A stretch of DNA of 17,773 nt from Halanaerobiales bacterium. Lineage in GTDB: Bacteria; Bacillota; Halanaerobiia; Halanaerobiales; M55B127. Location: positions 1-17,773 of the forward strand of contig JAIPEV010000150.1 of assembly GCA_021736965.1 (NCBI GenBank), read 5' to 3'. Positions within the stretch are counted from its first letter, which is position 1; the number at the start of each line of letters is the position of its first letter. The position numbers and the translations under genes are program-made. This document shows positions 1 to 7,945 of the stretch, in pieces. The notes below the pieces were generated by a model, which saw only the letters and a list, made by a program, of their open reading frames with translations, did not search any database and was not told the DNA's origin.

Positions 1-337
1 AGAGATTATCAACATAAAAGAAACTATCTGTATTTATATTTTTTGGCACATAATATTCTCGTTCAAAGGTAATTTCTCCAAACAACGTCATCAGGCTTCT
101 TTTATACTTCCCTTTTGTATAGTAGCGTTCTTTCCGTCGTTTTGAGTGTTTAAATGATTGATCAATTGATTCAAACGTATCAACAATGGATGTTTTAACG
201 ATTTCTAATAAAAAAACATCTAAATAAATGATGAAATCCACATAATTGTTTACTTTTTTTAGACGAATTTCTGAATTTAATGCATTTTTTATACAATTTT
301 GAATGATTTTTGAGTAACTTTGGTTTATAATAGACAT
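1..337 (-). CDS. ISLre2/UPF0236-family transposase, N-terminal part (runs off the window)
   Basis: The reading frame opens at ATG 337-335 behind an AGGAG at 350-346 and stays open to the left edge, giving about 112 residues. It is absent from simple ORF lists because it has no stop inside the window. The translation starts MSIINQSYSKII, then has a basic stretch (KHSKRRKERYY) followed by the segment LFGEITFEREYYV. A '(T)LFGE(I/V)TF.R.YY' segment after a basic stretch is typical of the N-terminal region of ISLre2/UPF0236 transposases, usually about 450-500 aa, so the catalytic part lies outside the window. The assignment rests on that motif alone. The right-hand end of the element should lie between 338 and about 500, but I could not fix its terminal repeat without the opposite end. 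Confidence 0.65.
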   Translation of the reverse strand, partial: MSIINQSYSKIIQNCIKNALNSEIRLKKVNNYVDFIIYLDVFLLEIVKTSIVDTFESIDQSFKHSKRRKERYYTKGKYKRSLMTLFGEITFEREYYVPKNINTDSFFYVDNL

Positions 338-513
338 TGGGTAAGCTCCTTTATAATATTGGGTTGGTACTTCTATTATATCGAAGGGCTTATCCTTTTT
401 TAATACTTTTCCAAAACTATTTTACACTATTTAAACCAATTTAAAACTTTAATAAACGCTTACAAAATGATATTATATAATATGTGAATAACTCATTTAT
501 TAATAAGGAGTAG
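338..513. other. Intergenic region holding the IS end and the GH17 promoter
   Basis: There is no coding sequence here. The region must contain the outer end of the left-hand insertion element and the upstream region of the glucanase gene. No tRNA, riboswitch or strong hairpin was seen. Confidence 0.5.
451..481 (+). promoter_or_regulatory. Putative promoter -10 and cre/LacI-type operator-like box of the GH17 gene
   Basis: A perfect TATAAT lies at 476-481, about 38 bases before the probable start codon. No good -35 is visible. AAACGCTTA at 454-462 sits at about the -35 position and resembles half of a CcpA cre or LacI-family operator (two mismatches to the cre consensus). The same nine bases occur in the importer promoter (7891-7899, minus strand). 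The shared box suggests common control, which is inference. Confidence 0.35.
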
Positions 514-519
514 ATGAAA

Positions 520-1421
520 ATGAAAAAGTTTGCATATGGTAAGGCAATTTGTTACTCAGGCTATCGAGTTAATCAGAGTCCGAGATTAGATAAATATCCT
601 AGTTATGAAGAAATCTTAGAAGATTTAACGTTGTTAGAAACTGATTTCGATTATATTCGTTTATATGATCCAAGTCATCATGCTAAAACAGCATTGAAAG
701 TTATTAGAGATGAGAAACTAGATTTAAAAGTATTACTTGGTCTCGATCTTTTAGGCGAAATAAGTAATCCGCTTTGTCCTTGGGGTGGAACATATACTGA
801 TGAAGAAATAACAAATCATATTACTTATAATGATAATCAATTAGACCAATGTTTAACATTGGTTAAAGAGTATGATGAATTAATTGTTGGACTTTCTGCA
901 GGAAATGAATCAATTCCTGAATGGAATGATAACTTAGTTAGTGTAGAGCGAATATTATATTTTGTTAAATCTCTAAAAAGACAGACCAATAAACCTGTTA
1001 CCTATTGTGAGAATGTGAATTATTGGAATGAAAAACTAGACGATATTGTTAATGAAATTGATTTTATTAGTATACACTCATATCCTGCGTGGATTGGATT
1101 TTCTCCGGAAAAAGGAATAGAACAAACAATTGATGATTATAATACCGTTACCAAAAGATATCCTAATAAACCATGTATAATCACTGAAGCAGGGTGGCCA
1201 CTAAAAGTCATGGTCGAGGTATTTTAGCCAAAGAAGCGACTGAAGAAAGTCAAAAACAGTATTGTGAAGCTTTGAATAAATGGTCGTTAGAAAACACGGT
1301 AGTTGTTTTCTTTTTTGAAGCATTTGATGAACTTTGGAAAGGCTCAGAAAATCAGGATGAACCAGAAAAACATTGGGGGTTTTACACGAAAGACCGGACA
1401 CCTAAAAAAATAATGAACTAA
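520..1421 (+). pseudogene. GH17-like beta-1,3-glucan hydrolase, broken by a one-base frameshift
   Basis: Two overlapping frames (514-1227 and from 1194 to 1421) form one protein of about 300 aa, the size of a GH17 catalytic domain. GH17 enzymes cleave beta-1,3-glucans. The presumed acid/base Glu is in AGNES (E130 counted from 520) and the nucleophile Glu in ITEAGWP (E223). The C-terminal part contains FFFEAFDELWKG and EKHWGFY, as expected for the family. The first frame breaks directly after TEAGWP, and the second frame resumes as TKSHGRGILAKEA. One base is missing near 1198-1201. No classical slippery heptamer is visible, so mutation or sequencing error is likelier than programmed frameshifting. 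I prefer ATG 520 to 514, because AAGGAG at 505-510 is only 3 nt from 514 and 9 nt from 520. There is no signal peptide, so the product would be intracellular. If translated as read, it ends at 1227 without the C-terminal barrel segment. Confidence 0.7.
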
Positions 1422-1472
1422 CTATTACCACTGTATAGATAACATTTAAAAACAATTAAAGCAGGTGAAATT

Positions 1473-3824
1473 ATGCGTGATAATATCATTGAAGAAATTA
1501 AAAAAATGTCTGGTCTAAAAGATTCTAGAGTTGGTGTTTGGTGGGTATCTTATGAGAATGGTAAGTATTTTTATAACCACACAGACTCATCAGCTATGGT
1601 CTATGGACTAAAAAAGGAAGACTTACCAAAAGATATATTATTTGGTCGACTTTGGCAAATAAAAAAAGATTATCTTTGTCAAAAAAACCCAGATTACAAA
1701 GATATTTTTGCTGATATTCAACAAAAATTTGATCAATTATTAAATGGGTCCTTAGACGTTTTAGAGTATAAATTTCCATGGTTAGATAAAGATCATAATG
1801 TCATTTGGGTAGAAGATAAAGTTTACGCTATTTCAGATCCCAAGAAGGACAATTTAAATGTGGCTATAGGGATTACGATAAATCTCTCAGAGATTAAAGA
1901 AAAAAAAGAACAAATCAAACAGTTTGAAGAAATTGTTAAACGCTTTAAAGAAGCCAATGAAAATGCCATTGAACTGGCTAATCTTTTAGTGTGGAGTATT
2001 GAAATAGATGACACTAACGAAGCTAAAAAATTCTTGGCGAATGATCGCTATGCTAAAACACTTGGTCTTTCCAAAAACAACGAAGGATTTATCAAGTTTT
2101 CTGACTTTTTAAAAACAAAGATTTCTAGTTCTAATACATACAGTGAAGAATTTCAAACACTTTTAAACTATTTGAATGATATTATAGATGGCACCATCGA
2201 TTCCTTTGAATACAAAGTCCACCATAAGAATCTAAAAACAGGTGACATTGTCTATCTAAAACACTTTTCTCGTGTAAATGAACGTTATGATAAAACTGCT
2301 AAAGAGATTAGCGGCTATATTATAGACTTAACACAAAAGCATTTAATTGAACAAAAAAATAAAGAATTATCACTTGAGAATAAAATATTAACACGTGCCC
2401 AAGAGTTAATATTTAAATCTGGTAAAATCATCACCTGGTATAAAGATAGTGAACAACTAACGTCTAATGCCTTATTTTATGCGAATGATTTATTATTCGA
2501 GAAACTAGGCATTGATAACTTAGGAGAAAATATATTTCACATCAAAGACTTTTTAAAAACCATTGTCCTAGATGAAGAAGGAAAAGCACTTAAAAAAGTG
2601 TATGATGAAAAAGTGCATTTAGTCAATGCCAATAAACTTGATTCATTTGAAAAGATTACTTTAAAGCATAAAAACTTAAAAACAAATGAAACATTTTATC
2701 TAGATCACAATTTGGAAGTCGAAGCTCGTTTTCCTTCTGGTGAATTAAAAACACGCGGTGGATTTATCATTGATGTGACAAATGAAATGACCTATCAAAA
2801 GCGTATTGAATACCTAGTTAGTCATGACCGAATGACAGGCTTAGATAACCGTAACGCCTTTGAAACATATATTAAAACCGCCTTAGATGTTGAACCTTAT
2901 GGCTTATTAATCATTGATATCGATGGTCTTAAATTCATTAATGATGCCTTTGGGCACATTGAAGGAGATAGTGTTATTCAAATTGTGGCAAACATTATTA
3001 TAAAAGAATTTGCGAGCGATTCAAAATGTTTTAGAATCGGAGGCGATGAATTTGCCATTATTTGTAAAAAATGTGAGGAGTTATCCCTGTTAAAGCGACT
3101 TAAAAAAATAGGTAAACAATTAAATAAGATTGATAAAAAGAAACCTTATTCAATTAATATTTCAGTCGGCTATGAGTTTAATAAAAAGGGTGAAAGATCT
3201 TTTTCAACGATTTTTAAAGAAGCAGAAGATATCATGTATAGACGAAAACTCAGTAATAGGAATAGTCGAAAGTCAAAAACAAAAGATATGTTATTAGAAA
3301 CATTAAATACCAAAACAGGTGACACAAAAGCACACTGTGATCATGTCACACATTACGCCACAGAACTACTAAAAGAAGTTGGTCACACAAGACAAAGTGA
3401 CCTAGATGACATGGAACTACTGGCCCAAATGCATGATATTGGTAAAATAACCATTTCAGAAGCGATACTTGCTAAACCATTTAAATTAACTGACGAGGAA
3501 TTTGAACGCGTCAAAACACATTCAGAAGCTGGTTATAAAATCATGAGTAACATTATTGATTCAGAACGTATCACAGAAGGCGTATTACATCACCACGAAC
3601 GTTTTGATGGCAAAGGGTATCCCTTTGGATTACAAGGAAAAGATATTCCTTTATTTGCTAGAATAATTAATATCTGTGATTCCTATGACGTCATGTCAAA
3701 CGGACGTGTTTATCAAGAAAGCATAACTAAGAAAGAATCCATCACAGAATTGAAACGCTGTTCAGGGTCTCAATTTGATCCTGATTTAGTTGAAGCCTTT
3801 ATAGATGTATTAAACAAAGAATAA
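1473..3824 (+). CDS. PAS-PAS-PAS-GGDEF-HD-GYP cyclic-di-GMP turnover protein
   Basis: This 783-aa protein has no membrane segment, so it is cytosolic. Three PAS-like sensor domains can be placed at about 20-140, 170-290 and 315-438. The second and third resemble each other (HKNLKTGD / HKNLKTNE, then GYIIDLT / GGFIIDVT). A diguanylate cyclase domain follows at about 445-605, with SHDRMTGLDNR, DIDGLKFINDAFGH and an intact GGDEF at 523-527; no RxxD inhibitory site is visible just upstream. An HD-GYP phosphodiesterase domain fills about 610-780: H654-D655 in MHDIGK, HHHERFDGKGYP at 706-717, then CDSYDVMSNGR and SQFDPDLV. Both catalytic signatures are intact, so it could make and break c-di-GMP, with the PAS domains selecting between them; net activity is unknown. 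The start follows AGGTG at 1463-1467. It lies 51 nt after the GH17 reading frame and 10 nt before cyclase 1, so the last two genes are probably cotranscribed. Confidence 0.92.
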   Translation: MRDNIIEEIKKMSGLKDSRVGVWWVSYENGKYFYNHTDSSAMVYGLKKEDLPKDILFGRLWQIKKDYLCQKNPDYKDIFADIQQKFDQLLNGSLDVLEYKFPWLDKDHNVIWVEDKVYAISDPKKDNLNVAIGITINLSEIKEKKEQIKQFEEIVKRFKEANENAIELANLLVWSIEIDDTNEAKKFLANDRYAKTLGLSKNNEGFIKFSDFLKTKISSSNTYSEEFQTLLNYLNDIIDGTIDSFEYKVHHKNLKTGDIVYLKHFSRVNERYDKTAKEISGYIIDLTQKHLIEQKNKELSLENKILTRAQELIFKSGKIITWYKDSEQLTSNALFYANDLLFEKLGIDNLGENIFHIKDFLKTIVLDEEGKALKKVYDEKVHLVNANKLDSFEKITLKHKNLKTNETFYLDHNLEVEARFPSGELKTRGGFIIDVTNEMTYQKRIEYLVSHDRMTGLDNRNAFETYIKTALDVEPYGLLIIDIDGLKFINDAFGHIEGDSVIQIVANIIIKEFASDSKCFRIGGDEFAIICKKCEELSLLKRLKKIGKQLNKIDKKKPYSINISVGYEFNKKGERSFSTIFKEAEDIMYRRKLSNRNSRKSKTKDMLLETLNTKTGDTKAHCDHVTHYATELLKEVGHTRQSDLDDMELLAQMHDIGKITISEAILAKPFKLTDEEFERVKTHSEAGYKIMSNIIDSERITEGVLHHHERFDGKGYPFGLQGKDIPLFARIINICDSYDVMSNGRVYQESITKKESITELKRCSGSQFDPDLVEAFIDVLNKE

Positions 3825-3834
3825 GAGGTGTTTT

Positions 3835-4464
3835 ATGATTAAACACTATATTGATTTGACCCATAAAATTACCAACAACACACCAACATTTCCCGGAGAC
3901 AATACATTTAAATTAACTCAGCATAAAACACTTAAAAATGATCATTATAACGATTCTTTTTTAGAAACATCTATGCATGTTGGCACACATATGGATGCAC
4001 CAAGTCATATGATTAAAAGTAACACGTTTGTGAGTGATTATACCTTTGAACAATTAATTGGAAAAGCTGTTGTATTAGATGTGAGAAACCAACAAGCAAT
4101 AACCTATCATAAAAGTTACGAATCGCTTATAAAAGAGGGAACCATTGTGTTGTTATATACAGGCCATGATCAATTTTTTAACAAACCAACTTATTTTACT
4201 CAATATCCTAAACTAACGAATGATTTTACAAATCTATTAATCAAGAAAAAGATTAAACTTTTAGGACTAGATTCACCCTCGCCTGATTATGCGCCATATA
4301 AAATACATAAGAAGTTATTAAGAGAAAATATAGGTATTATAGAAAATCTAACTAACTTAGAAAAACTCTTATCATATAACACAATTAAACTCTTTGTTAT
4401 CCCACTTAAAATAGCAAGTTCTGGTGGTTTTACAAGAGTTTTTGCCGAGGTAAACAAAAACTAA
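3835..4464 (+). CDS. Cyclase/kynurenine-formamidase-family metal-dependent hydrolase (cyclase 1)
   Basis: This 209-aa protein belongs to the Cyclase family (Pfam PF04199 type), which includes kynurenine formamidases, isatin hydrolases and several uncharacterised amidases. The metal-site motif HxGTHxDAPxH is complete (H48, H52, D54, H58). The conserved C-terminal half reads GLDSPSPD, then IHKKLLRENIGIIENLTNL. There is no signal peptide. The start follows GAGGTG only 10 nt after the GGDEF/HD-GYP stop, so the two share a transcript. Cyclase 2 at 10841 is a close paralogue, and a decayed third copy lies at 13784-14373. No tryptophan-degradation genes are nearby, so a kynurenine role is unsupported and the substrate is unknown. 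Confidence 0.88.
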   Translation: MIKHYIDLTHKITNNTPTFPGDNTFKLTQHKTLKNDHYNDSFLETSMHVGTHMDAPSHMIKSNTFVSDYTFEQLIGKAVVLDVRNQQAITYHKSYESLIKEGTIVLLYTGHDQFFNKPTYFTQYPKLTNDFTNLLIKKKIKLLGLDSPSPDYAPYKIHKKLLRENIGIIENLTNLEKLLSYNTIKLFVIPLKIASSGGFTRVFAEVNKN

Positions 4465-4517
4465 TATTGTCTTATTAGATTGTAACAATAAAAGTTAATT
4501 TCAAAAATAATCAAAAA

Positions 4518-4544
4518 AAATGCGACCCTTAACAGGTCGCATTT
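4518..4544 (-). terminator. Rho-independent terminator of the 54-aa gene (partly bidirectional)
   Basis: A perfect 10-bp inverted repeat (AAATGCGACC at 4518-4527 and GGTCGCATTT at 4535-4544) flanks a 7-nt loop. Read on the minus strand it is followed by a run of T, directly after the 54-aa gene. On the plus strand it could also end cyclase 1 transcripts, but the T tract there is poor. Confidence 0.8.
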
Positions 4545-4547
4545 AAC

Positions 4548-4712
4548 TTAATTATCTTTTTTAATTTTTTCTAACATTGACAGTAGCGTTTCTTTTTCGT
4601 CTTTTAACCCAGCTAAATTTTTGTCATCTTCAATAGTGATAAGATGTTCTAAATCAGCTAAGTTTTCATTTAAGTAATTAACGAGTAAAGTTTTCTCTTT
4701 TTTTGTAAACAT
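4548..4712 (-). CDS. Small charged hypothetical protein, 54 aa
   Basis: ATG at 4712-4710 follows GGGAGAG at 4722-4716, and the frame ends at TAA 4550-4548, three bases before a strong terminator. The protein (starting MFTKKEKTLLVNYL) is rich in Lys, Glu and Leu with a heptad-like leucine pattern, suggesting one long helix or a coiled coil. It has no Cys, no signal peptide and no membrane segment. I do not recognise the family. The ribosome binding site, possible promoter and terminator support it as a real monocistronic gene. Confidence 0.6.
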   Translation of the reverse strand: MFTKKEKTLLVNYLNENLADLEHLITIEDDKNLAGLKDEKETLLSMLEKIKKDN

Positions 4713-4749
4713 TATTCTCTCCCTTCATTTTTTCCACCTTCTATATATT

Positions 4750-4777
4750 AGCATATTTTTGAAATTTTTAAACTCAA
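4750..4777 (-). promoter_or_regulatory. Possible promoter of the 54-aa gene
   Basis: Read on the minus strand, TTGAGT (4777-4772) and TATGCT (4755-4750) are separated by 16 bp, about 40 bases before the start codon. The match is moderate, and the surroundings are so AT-rich that chance matches are common. Confidence 0.35.
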
Positions 4778-4825
4778 AAATTTAAAATTTTTTAATTTTT
4801 TTCAAAAAACCACACGCAATCAATA

Positions 4826-4859
4826 AAAATGGATTATACTTTTTTGTATAATCCATTTT
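4826..4859 (-). terminator. Terminator of the ABC importer operon
   Basis: A perfect 14-bp stem (4826-4839 with 4846-4859) closes a 6-nt loop and is followed on the minus strand by TTTTATTG. It lies 18 nt after the last permease gene. It also looks able to work on the plus strand. Confidence 0.8.
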
Positions 4860-4877
4860 AATAATGATAAACAAACA

Positions 4878-5708
4878 CTACTTAATAGCGCCTTCACTAA
4901 CTCCTTTAACAATATATTTCTGCATAATAATGTAAATAAGAATGACGGGTAATAATGCGAGGATTAAAATAGCTAATATTTTACTCCAATCACTATTGTA
5001 TTGTCCAAATAACATTTTGGTTGAAAGAATTAGTGTATATCTGTTTTTATTTGTTAACATCAACAAAGGAAGTAAGAAGTCATTCCATATCCAAAGTGAA
5101 TTTAAAATTGCAACTGTTGCGGTAATTGGCTTTAACATTGGAAAGATTATTTTAATGTATAGTTGAAACTGAGTACACCCATCAATCATTGCTGCGTCTT
5201 CAATTTCTGTGGGGATATTTTTTGTAAACCCGTGGTATAAAAATATAGCCATTGGTGAGCCAATTCCAACATAAATCACCGATAATCCAATTAAAGACCC
5301 CTGAACACTTAAGTCTCTGGCGACTTTAACAAGACCAATCATAATTGAGTGAAAGGGGATTAACATAGAAAGAATAAAGATTGTAAATAAAAGTTTACTT
5401 AATTTTGTTTTAGTTCTTGCAAGTTTATAGCCAGCCATCGATGCAGCAAAAATAATTCCTGAGACACTGAGGATTACTAAAAAGAATGTATTTAGTAAAC
5501 TTCTTAGATAATTTGTTCGTTTAAAGACTTGAATATAATTTTCAATTAACCATTTATCAGGCCAACTTAATATATTTGTATAAATTTCACCATTTGATTT
5601 AAATGAGTTTAAAATGGCTAGTAAAATCGGTGATAATATCATAACAGCTAAAACAATCATGATACATAAAATAAGCACCATTGAGAATTTTTTTATAAGC
5701 ATCTTCAT
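4878..5708 (-). CDS. Carbohydrate ABC transporter permease, MalG/CUT1 type
   Basis: This 276-aa inner-membrane protein has about six hydrophobic segments, the first at residues 9-33. The EAA loop that contacts the ATPase is at about 169-190 (EIEDAAMIDGCTQFQLYIKI), followed by IWNDFLLPL near 207-215, which is typical of the MalG/CUT1 family. It is the second channel subunit of the importer. Its ATG overlaps the stop of the upstream permease by one base (TAATG), which suggests translational coupling. No ATPase gene is present in the operon, so it probably uses a shared MsmX-like ATPase encoded elsewhere (inference from related systems). The substrate is not readable, but family and context suggest an oligosaccharide. 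Confidence 0.9.
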   Translation of the reverse strand: MKMLIKKFSMVLILCIMIVLAVMILSPILLAILNSFKSNGEIYTNILSWPDKWLIENYIQVFKRTNYLRSLLNTFFLVILSVSGIIFAASMAGYKLARTKTKLSKLLFTIFILSMLIPFHSIMIGLVKVARDLSVQGSLIGLSVIYVGIGSPMAIFLYHGFTKNIPTEIEDAAMIDGCTQFQLYIKIIFPMLKPITATVAILNSLWIWNDFLLPLLMLTNKNRYTLILSTKMLFGQYNSDWSKILAILILALLPVILIYIIMQKYIVKGVSEGAIK

Positions 5709-6577
5709 TACATTTCCACCTCTTTACGTTTCATCACAGCTAATTGAATACCAGTGATTAGTAGAATTAATAAGAATAAAATGACAGCTTTTGCGCTGGC
5801 ATACCCATAACGGTTTTGCATCGCAAAGGCTTCATTAAAGATATTTAATGAGACAACTTGTGTTGCACGCCCTGGTCCACCACCAGTTAAAGCATAAACT
5901 TGATCAAACACTTTAAATGAAGTCGACAAGGAAATAAAAATTCCAATCGTAATAGAGTTTGCGATGAGTGGTCTTACGATATACCAAATAGATTGAAGGG
6001 GACTTGCCCCATCGATCTTTGCGGCTTCTAATAAACTTTTTGGAATATTTTGTAAGGCGGCAATATAAATCACCATCAAATAACCAACGCCTCCCCATAA
6101 TGAAAGAATTAAAATGGAATAAAATGAATATATTGGATCACCAATCCAAGAATGATCTAAAAACATTAGTCCAAAACTATCAACTAAATAGGGAAACACT
6201 TCAGTAAAAATAAAGAGCCAGATAAATCCCCCAATAATCATACTAATCATATTAGGGAAGAAGAAGATCGTTCTAAGAATTGTTTTGCCTTTTTTTAGTG
6301 ATTCAATTATAATCGCTAAAAACAAGGCAATAAGGTTTTGTAATACGACCATGTATAAGACGTACTTTGATGTGAATAATAATGATTCTATAAAATATTT
6401 ATCTTCAAGCAACCTCTTATAATTAGAGAACCCCACATAATCATATGTAGGGTTCAATCCATTCCAGTTAGTTAAGCTGTACCAAAATCCACCAATAGCT
6501 GGATAAAGTACAAATATACCATATAGGAGGAATGCTGGAAGACAAAAGAGTAATAAGATTTTGTTTTCTTTACTCAT
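5708..6577 (-). CDS. Carbohydrate ABC transporter permease, MalF/CUT1 type
   Basis: This is the partner channel subunit, 289 aa from ATG 6577. A GTG at 6586-6584 is in frame but lies inside the Shine-Dalgarno GGAAGGTGA (6591-6583), so the ATG five bases after that sequence is the better start. The first membrane segment begins near residue 8 with LLLFCLPAFLLYG. Other family marks are GFSNY near 49-53, the EAA loop at about 184-204 (SLLEAAKIDGASPLQSIWYI) and VYALTGGGPGRATQVV near 227-242. It stands between the binding protein (25 nt gap) and the MalG-type permease (one-base overlap), the standard order of CUT1 importers. Confidence 0.9.
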   Translation of the reverse strand: MSKENKILLLFCLPAFLLYGIFVLYPAIGGFWYSLTNWNGLNPTYDYVGFSNYKRLLEDKYFIESLLFTSKYVLYMVVLQNLIALFLAIIIESLKKGKTILRTIFFFPNMISMIIGGFIWLFIFTEVFPYLVDSFGLMFLDHSWIGDPIYSFYSILILSLWGGVGYLMVIYIAALQNIPKSLLEAAKIDGASPLQSIWYIVRPLIANSITIGIFISLSTSFKVFDQVYALTGGGPGRATQVVSLNIFNEAFAMQNRYGYASAKAVILFLLILLITGIQLAVMKRKEVEM

Positions 6578-6602
6578 TGTTTTCACCTTCCAACTGTATA
6601 TA

Positions 6603-7847
6603 TTAGTCTTCTAGTGCACTAGCCCAAGCATCATCAATAGCACTAATAACTTCTTGCTTAGTCTTTGTACCAGCGTAATATTCTTGTAACATAATAGCTG
6701 TTTCATCAGTCACACCATTTGGTAAAGCTTGTTCTAAATACGCTTTTCCATCTTCGACATAACTCATTGCTTCATCAATCCATGCGAAGGTATCATATGT
6801 ATGTACAGTTGCAAGAGGGTTGAACTGTAGTTCACTAAATAGATCGCTTGAATACTCATCATTTAAGATGAAATTAACCAGTTTAATCGCAATATCTTTG
6901 TGCTCTGATGTGGGTGATACAGCAAGTGATGTTGAGGTACTTAAGTTAATCATTGTGGTATCTGGATTGTCTGTGACAGGTAATGGTGCAAGACCGATAT
7001 CCATATCAGGATTAACTTCTAAAATAGTTGAAGACATCCATGGTCCTTGAACCCACATTGCTGCTTCACCATTAGCAAAGTCTGCAGCACCAGCTGCGCT
7101 CCCTACTTCAAGTGGACGGTCGGTTCCATTTTCCATGATTAAATCAATAATGCCAAAGACTTCATCAATATCTCCATAAGACCCAGTACCAGCGTTCATG
7201 TTTTCAATGAAGGCAGTTTCTTCTGAGTTAATCATACCACCAAGTGATAAGGCCATCATTAATTGTGGTACCCATGATTCTTTAAAGGCTAATTCAAATG
7301 GTGTAACATCATTTGAATTAAGGGTATTAACAACTGTTTGCATGTCACTTAATGTTTCTGGAGGTGTTAAGCCATATTCAGCAAAGATATCTTTATTATA
7401 TAAATATCCCCAAGCTAAACTTTCAAGCGGTAAGGCAACAACCTTATTATCGTATGTGACACTGTCAATTACACGATCATAGACTTTATCTACAAATGCC
7501 GCATCACTTAAATCTTCTAAATACCCAGCCTCATAATAAGACGGAATATCAGCGATCGCATGTAATGTGAACACATCTGGTGCATCGTCTGATGATAGCC
7601 TTGCTTGTAAGAGTTGTTGTGCGGTATCACTACTAGGCATTTCTAAGTCAACAGTAACTTTAATATTTTCTTCTTCAAGCATTTTTGCTTCAAACAAATC
7701 AAAATACTCTTCAAATTGTTCTTGGAATCTTGGGAAACTCATAAAAACGCTTAATTCAACTTCTTCAATCTCGTTTGTATCAGATCCACAAGCTGTAAGT
7801 GTTACTGCGATAACTGCAAGTAACAATACTGAAACTAATTTCTTCAT
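6603..7847 (-). CDS. Extracellular sugar-binding lipoprotein of the ABC importer
   Basis: This 414-aa family-1 solute-binding protein captures sugar outside the membrane. The N-terminus is a lipoprotein signal peptide, MKKLVSVLLLAVIAVTLTAC, with the lipid-modified Cys at 20. The mature part has typical CUT1 binding-protein segments: DAPDVFTLHAIADIPSYYEAG, then YNKDIFAEYGL and PPETLSDM, FANGEAAMWVQGPWM, and AVSPTSEHKDIAIKLVNFI. I place the start at ATG 7847 (AGGAG at 7859-7855, 7-nt gap) rather than the TTG one codon earlier. It is first in a three-gene operon and downstream of a two-component system read in the same direction. The ligand is unknown. The glucanase gene elsewhere in the window makes a beta-glucan oligosaccharide plausible but unproven. 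Confidence 0.92.
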   Translation of the reverse strand: MKKLVSVLLLAVIAVTLTACGSDTNEIEEVELSVFMSFPRFQEQFEEYFDLFEAKMLEEENIKVTVDLEMPSSDTAQQLLQARLSSDDAPDVFTLHAIADIPSYYEAGYLEDLSDAAFVDKVYDRVIDSVTYDNKVVALPLESLAWGYLYNKDIFAEYGLTPPETLSDMQTVVNTLNSNDVTPFELAFKESWVPQLMMALSLGGMINSEETAFIENMNAGTGSYGDIDEVFGIIDLIMENGTDRPLEVGSAAGAADFANGEAAMWVQGPWMSSTILEVNPDMDIGLAPLPVTDNPDTTMINLSTSTSLAVSPTSEHKDIAIKLVNFILNDEYSSDLFSELQFNPLATVHTYDTFAWIDEAMSYVEDGKAYLEQALPNGVTDETAIMLQEYYAGTKTKQEVISAIDDAWASALED

Positions 7848-7879
7848 CAAATCTCTCCTTTTTATTTTTGTTCAACTTC

Positions 7880-7908
7880 AGTATATAATTTAAGCGTTTT
7901 CATTACAT
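7880..7908 (-). promoter_or_regulatory. Probable importer promoter with overlapping cre-like box
   Basis: On the minus strand, TATACT (7885-7880) is a good -10. The -35 region near 7908-7902 is poor, as expected for an activator-dependent promoter. TGAAAACGCTTAAA (7902-7889) lies between them and matches the cre consensus with one mismatch in the second half. Occupancy by CcpA or a LacI-type protein would block the promoter. Confidence 0.5.
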
Positions 7909-7945
7909 TGTATAATATTGATACACTTATTGCACAATATTGATA
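7907..7945 (-). promoter_or_regulatory. Tandem 17-bp operator, probable AraC-type response-regulator site
   Basis: ATTGTATAATATTGATA at 7907-7923 and ATTGCACAATATTGATA at 7929-7945 (plus-strand reading) match at 15 of 17 positions and start exactly 22 bp apart, about two helical turns. Same-face direct repeats next to a weak -35 are the usual binding geometry of AraC-type activators. The repeat lies between the response-regulator stop and the importer promoter. It is therefore the best candidate for the site of the adjacent YesN-like regulator. Confidence 0.6.

Noticed and set aside
1194..1421. Separate 75-aa gene after the glucanase
   Set aside because: Its sequence is the C-terminal part of the GH17 protein in the shifted frame and it lacks its own ribosome site, so it is merged with the upstream frame.
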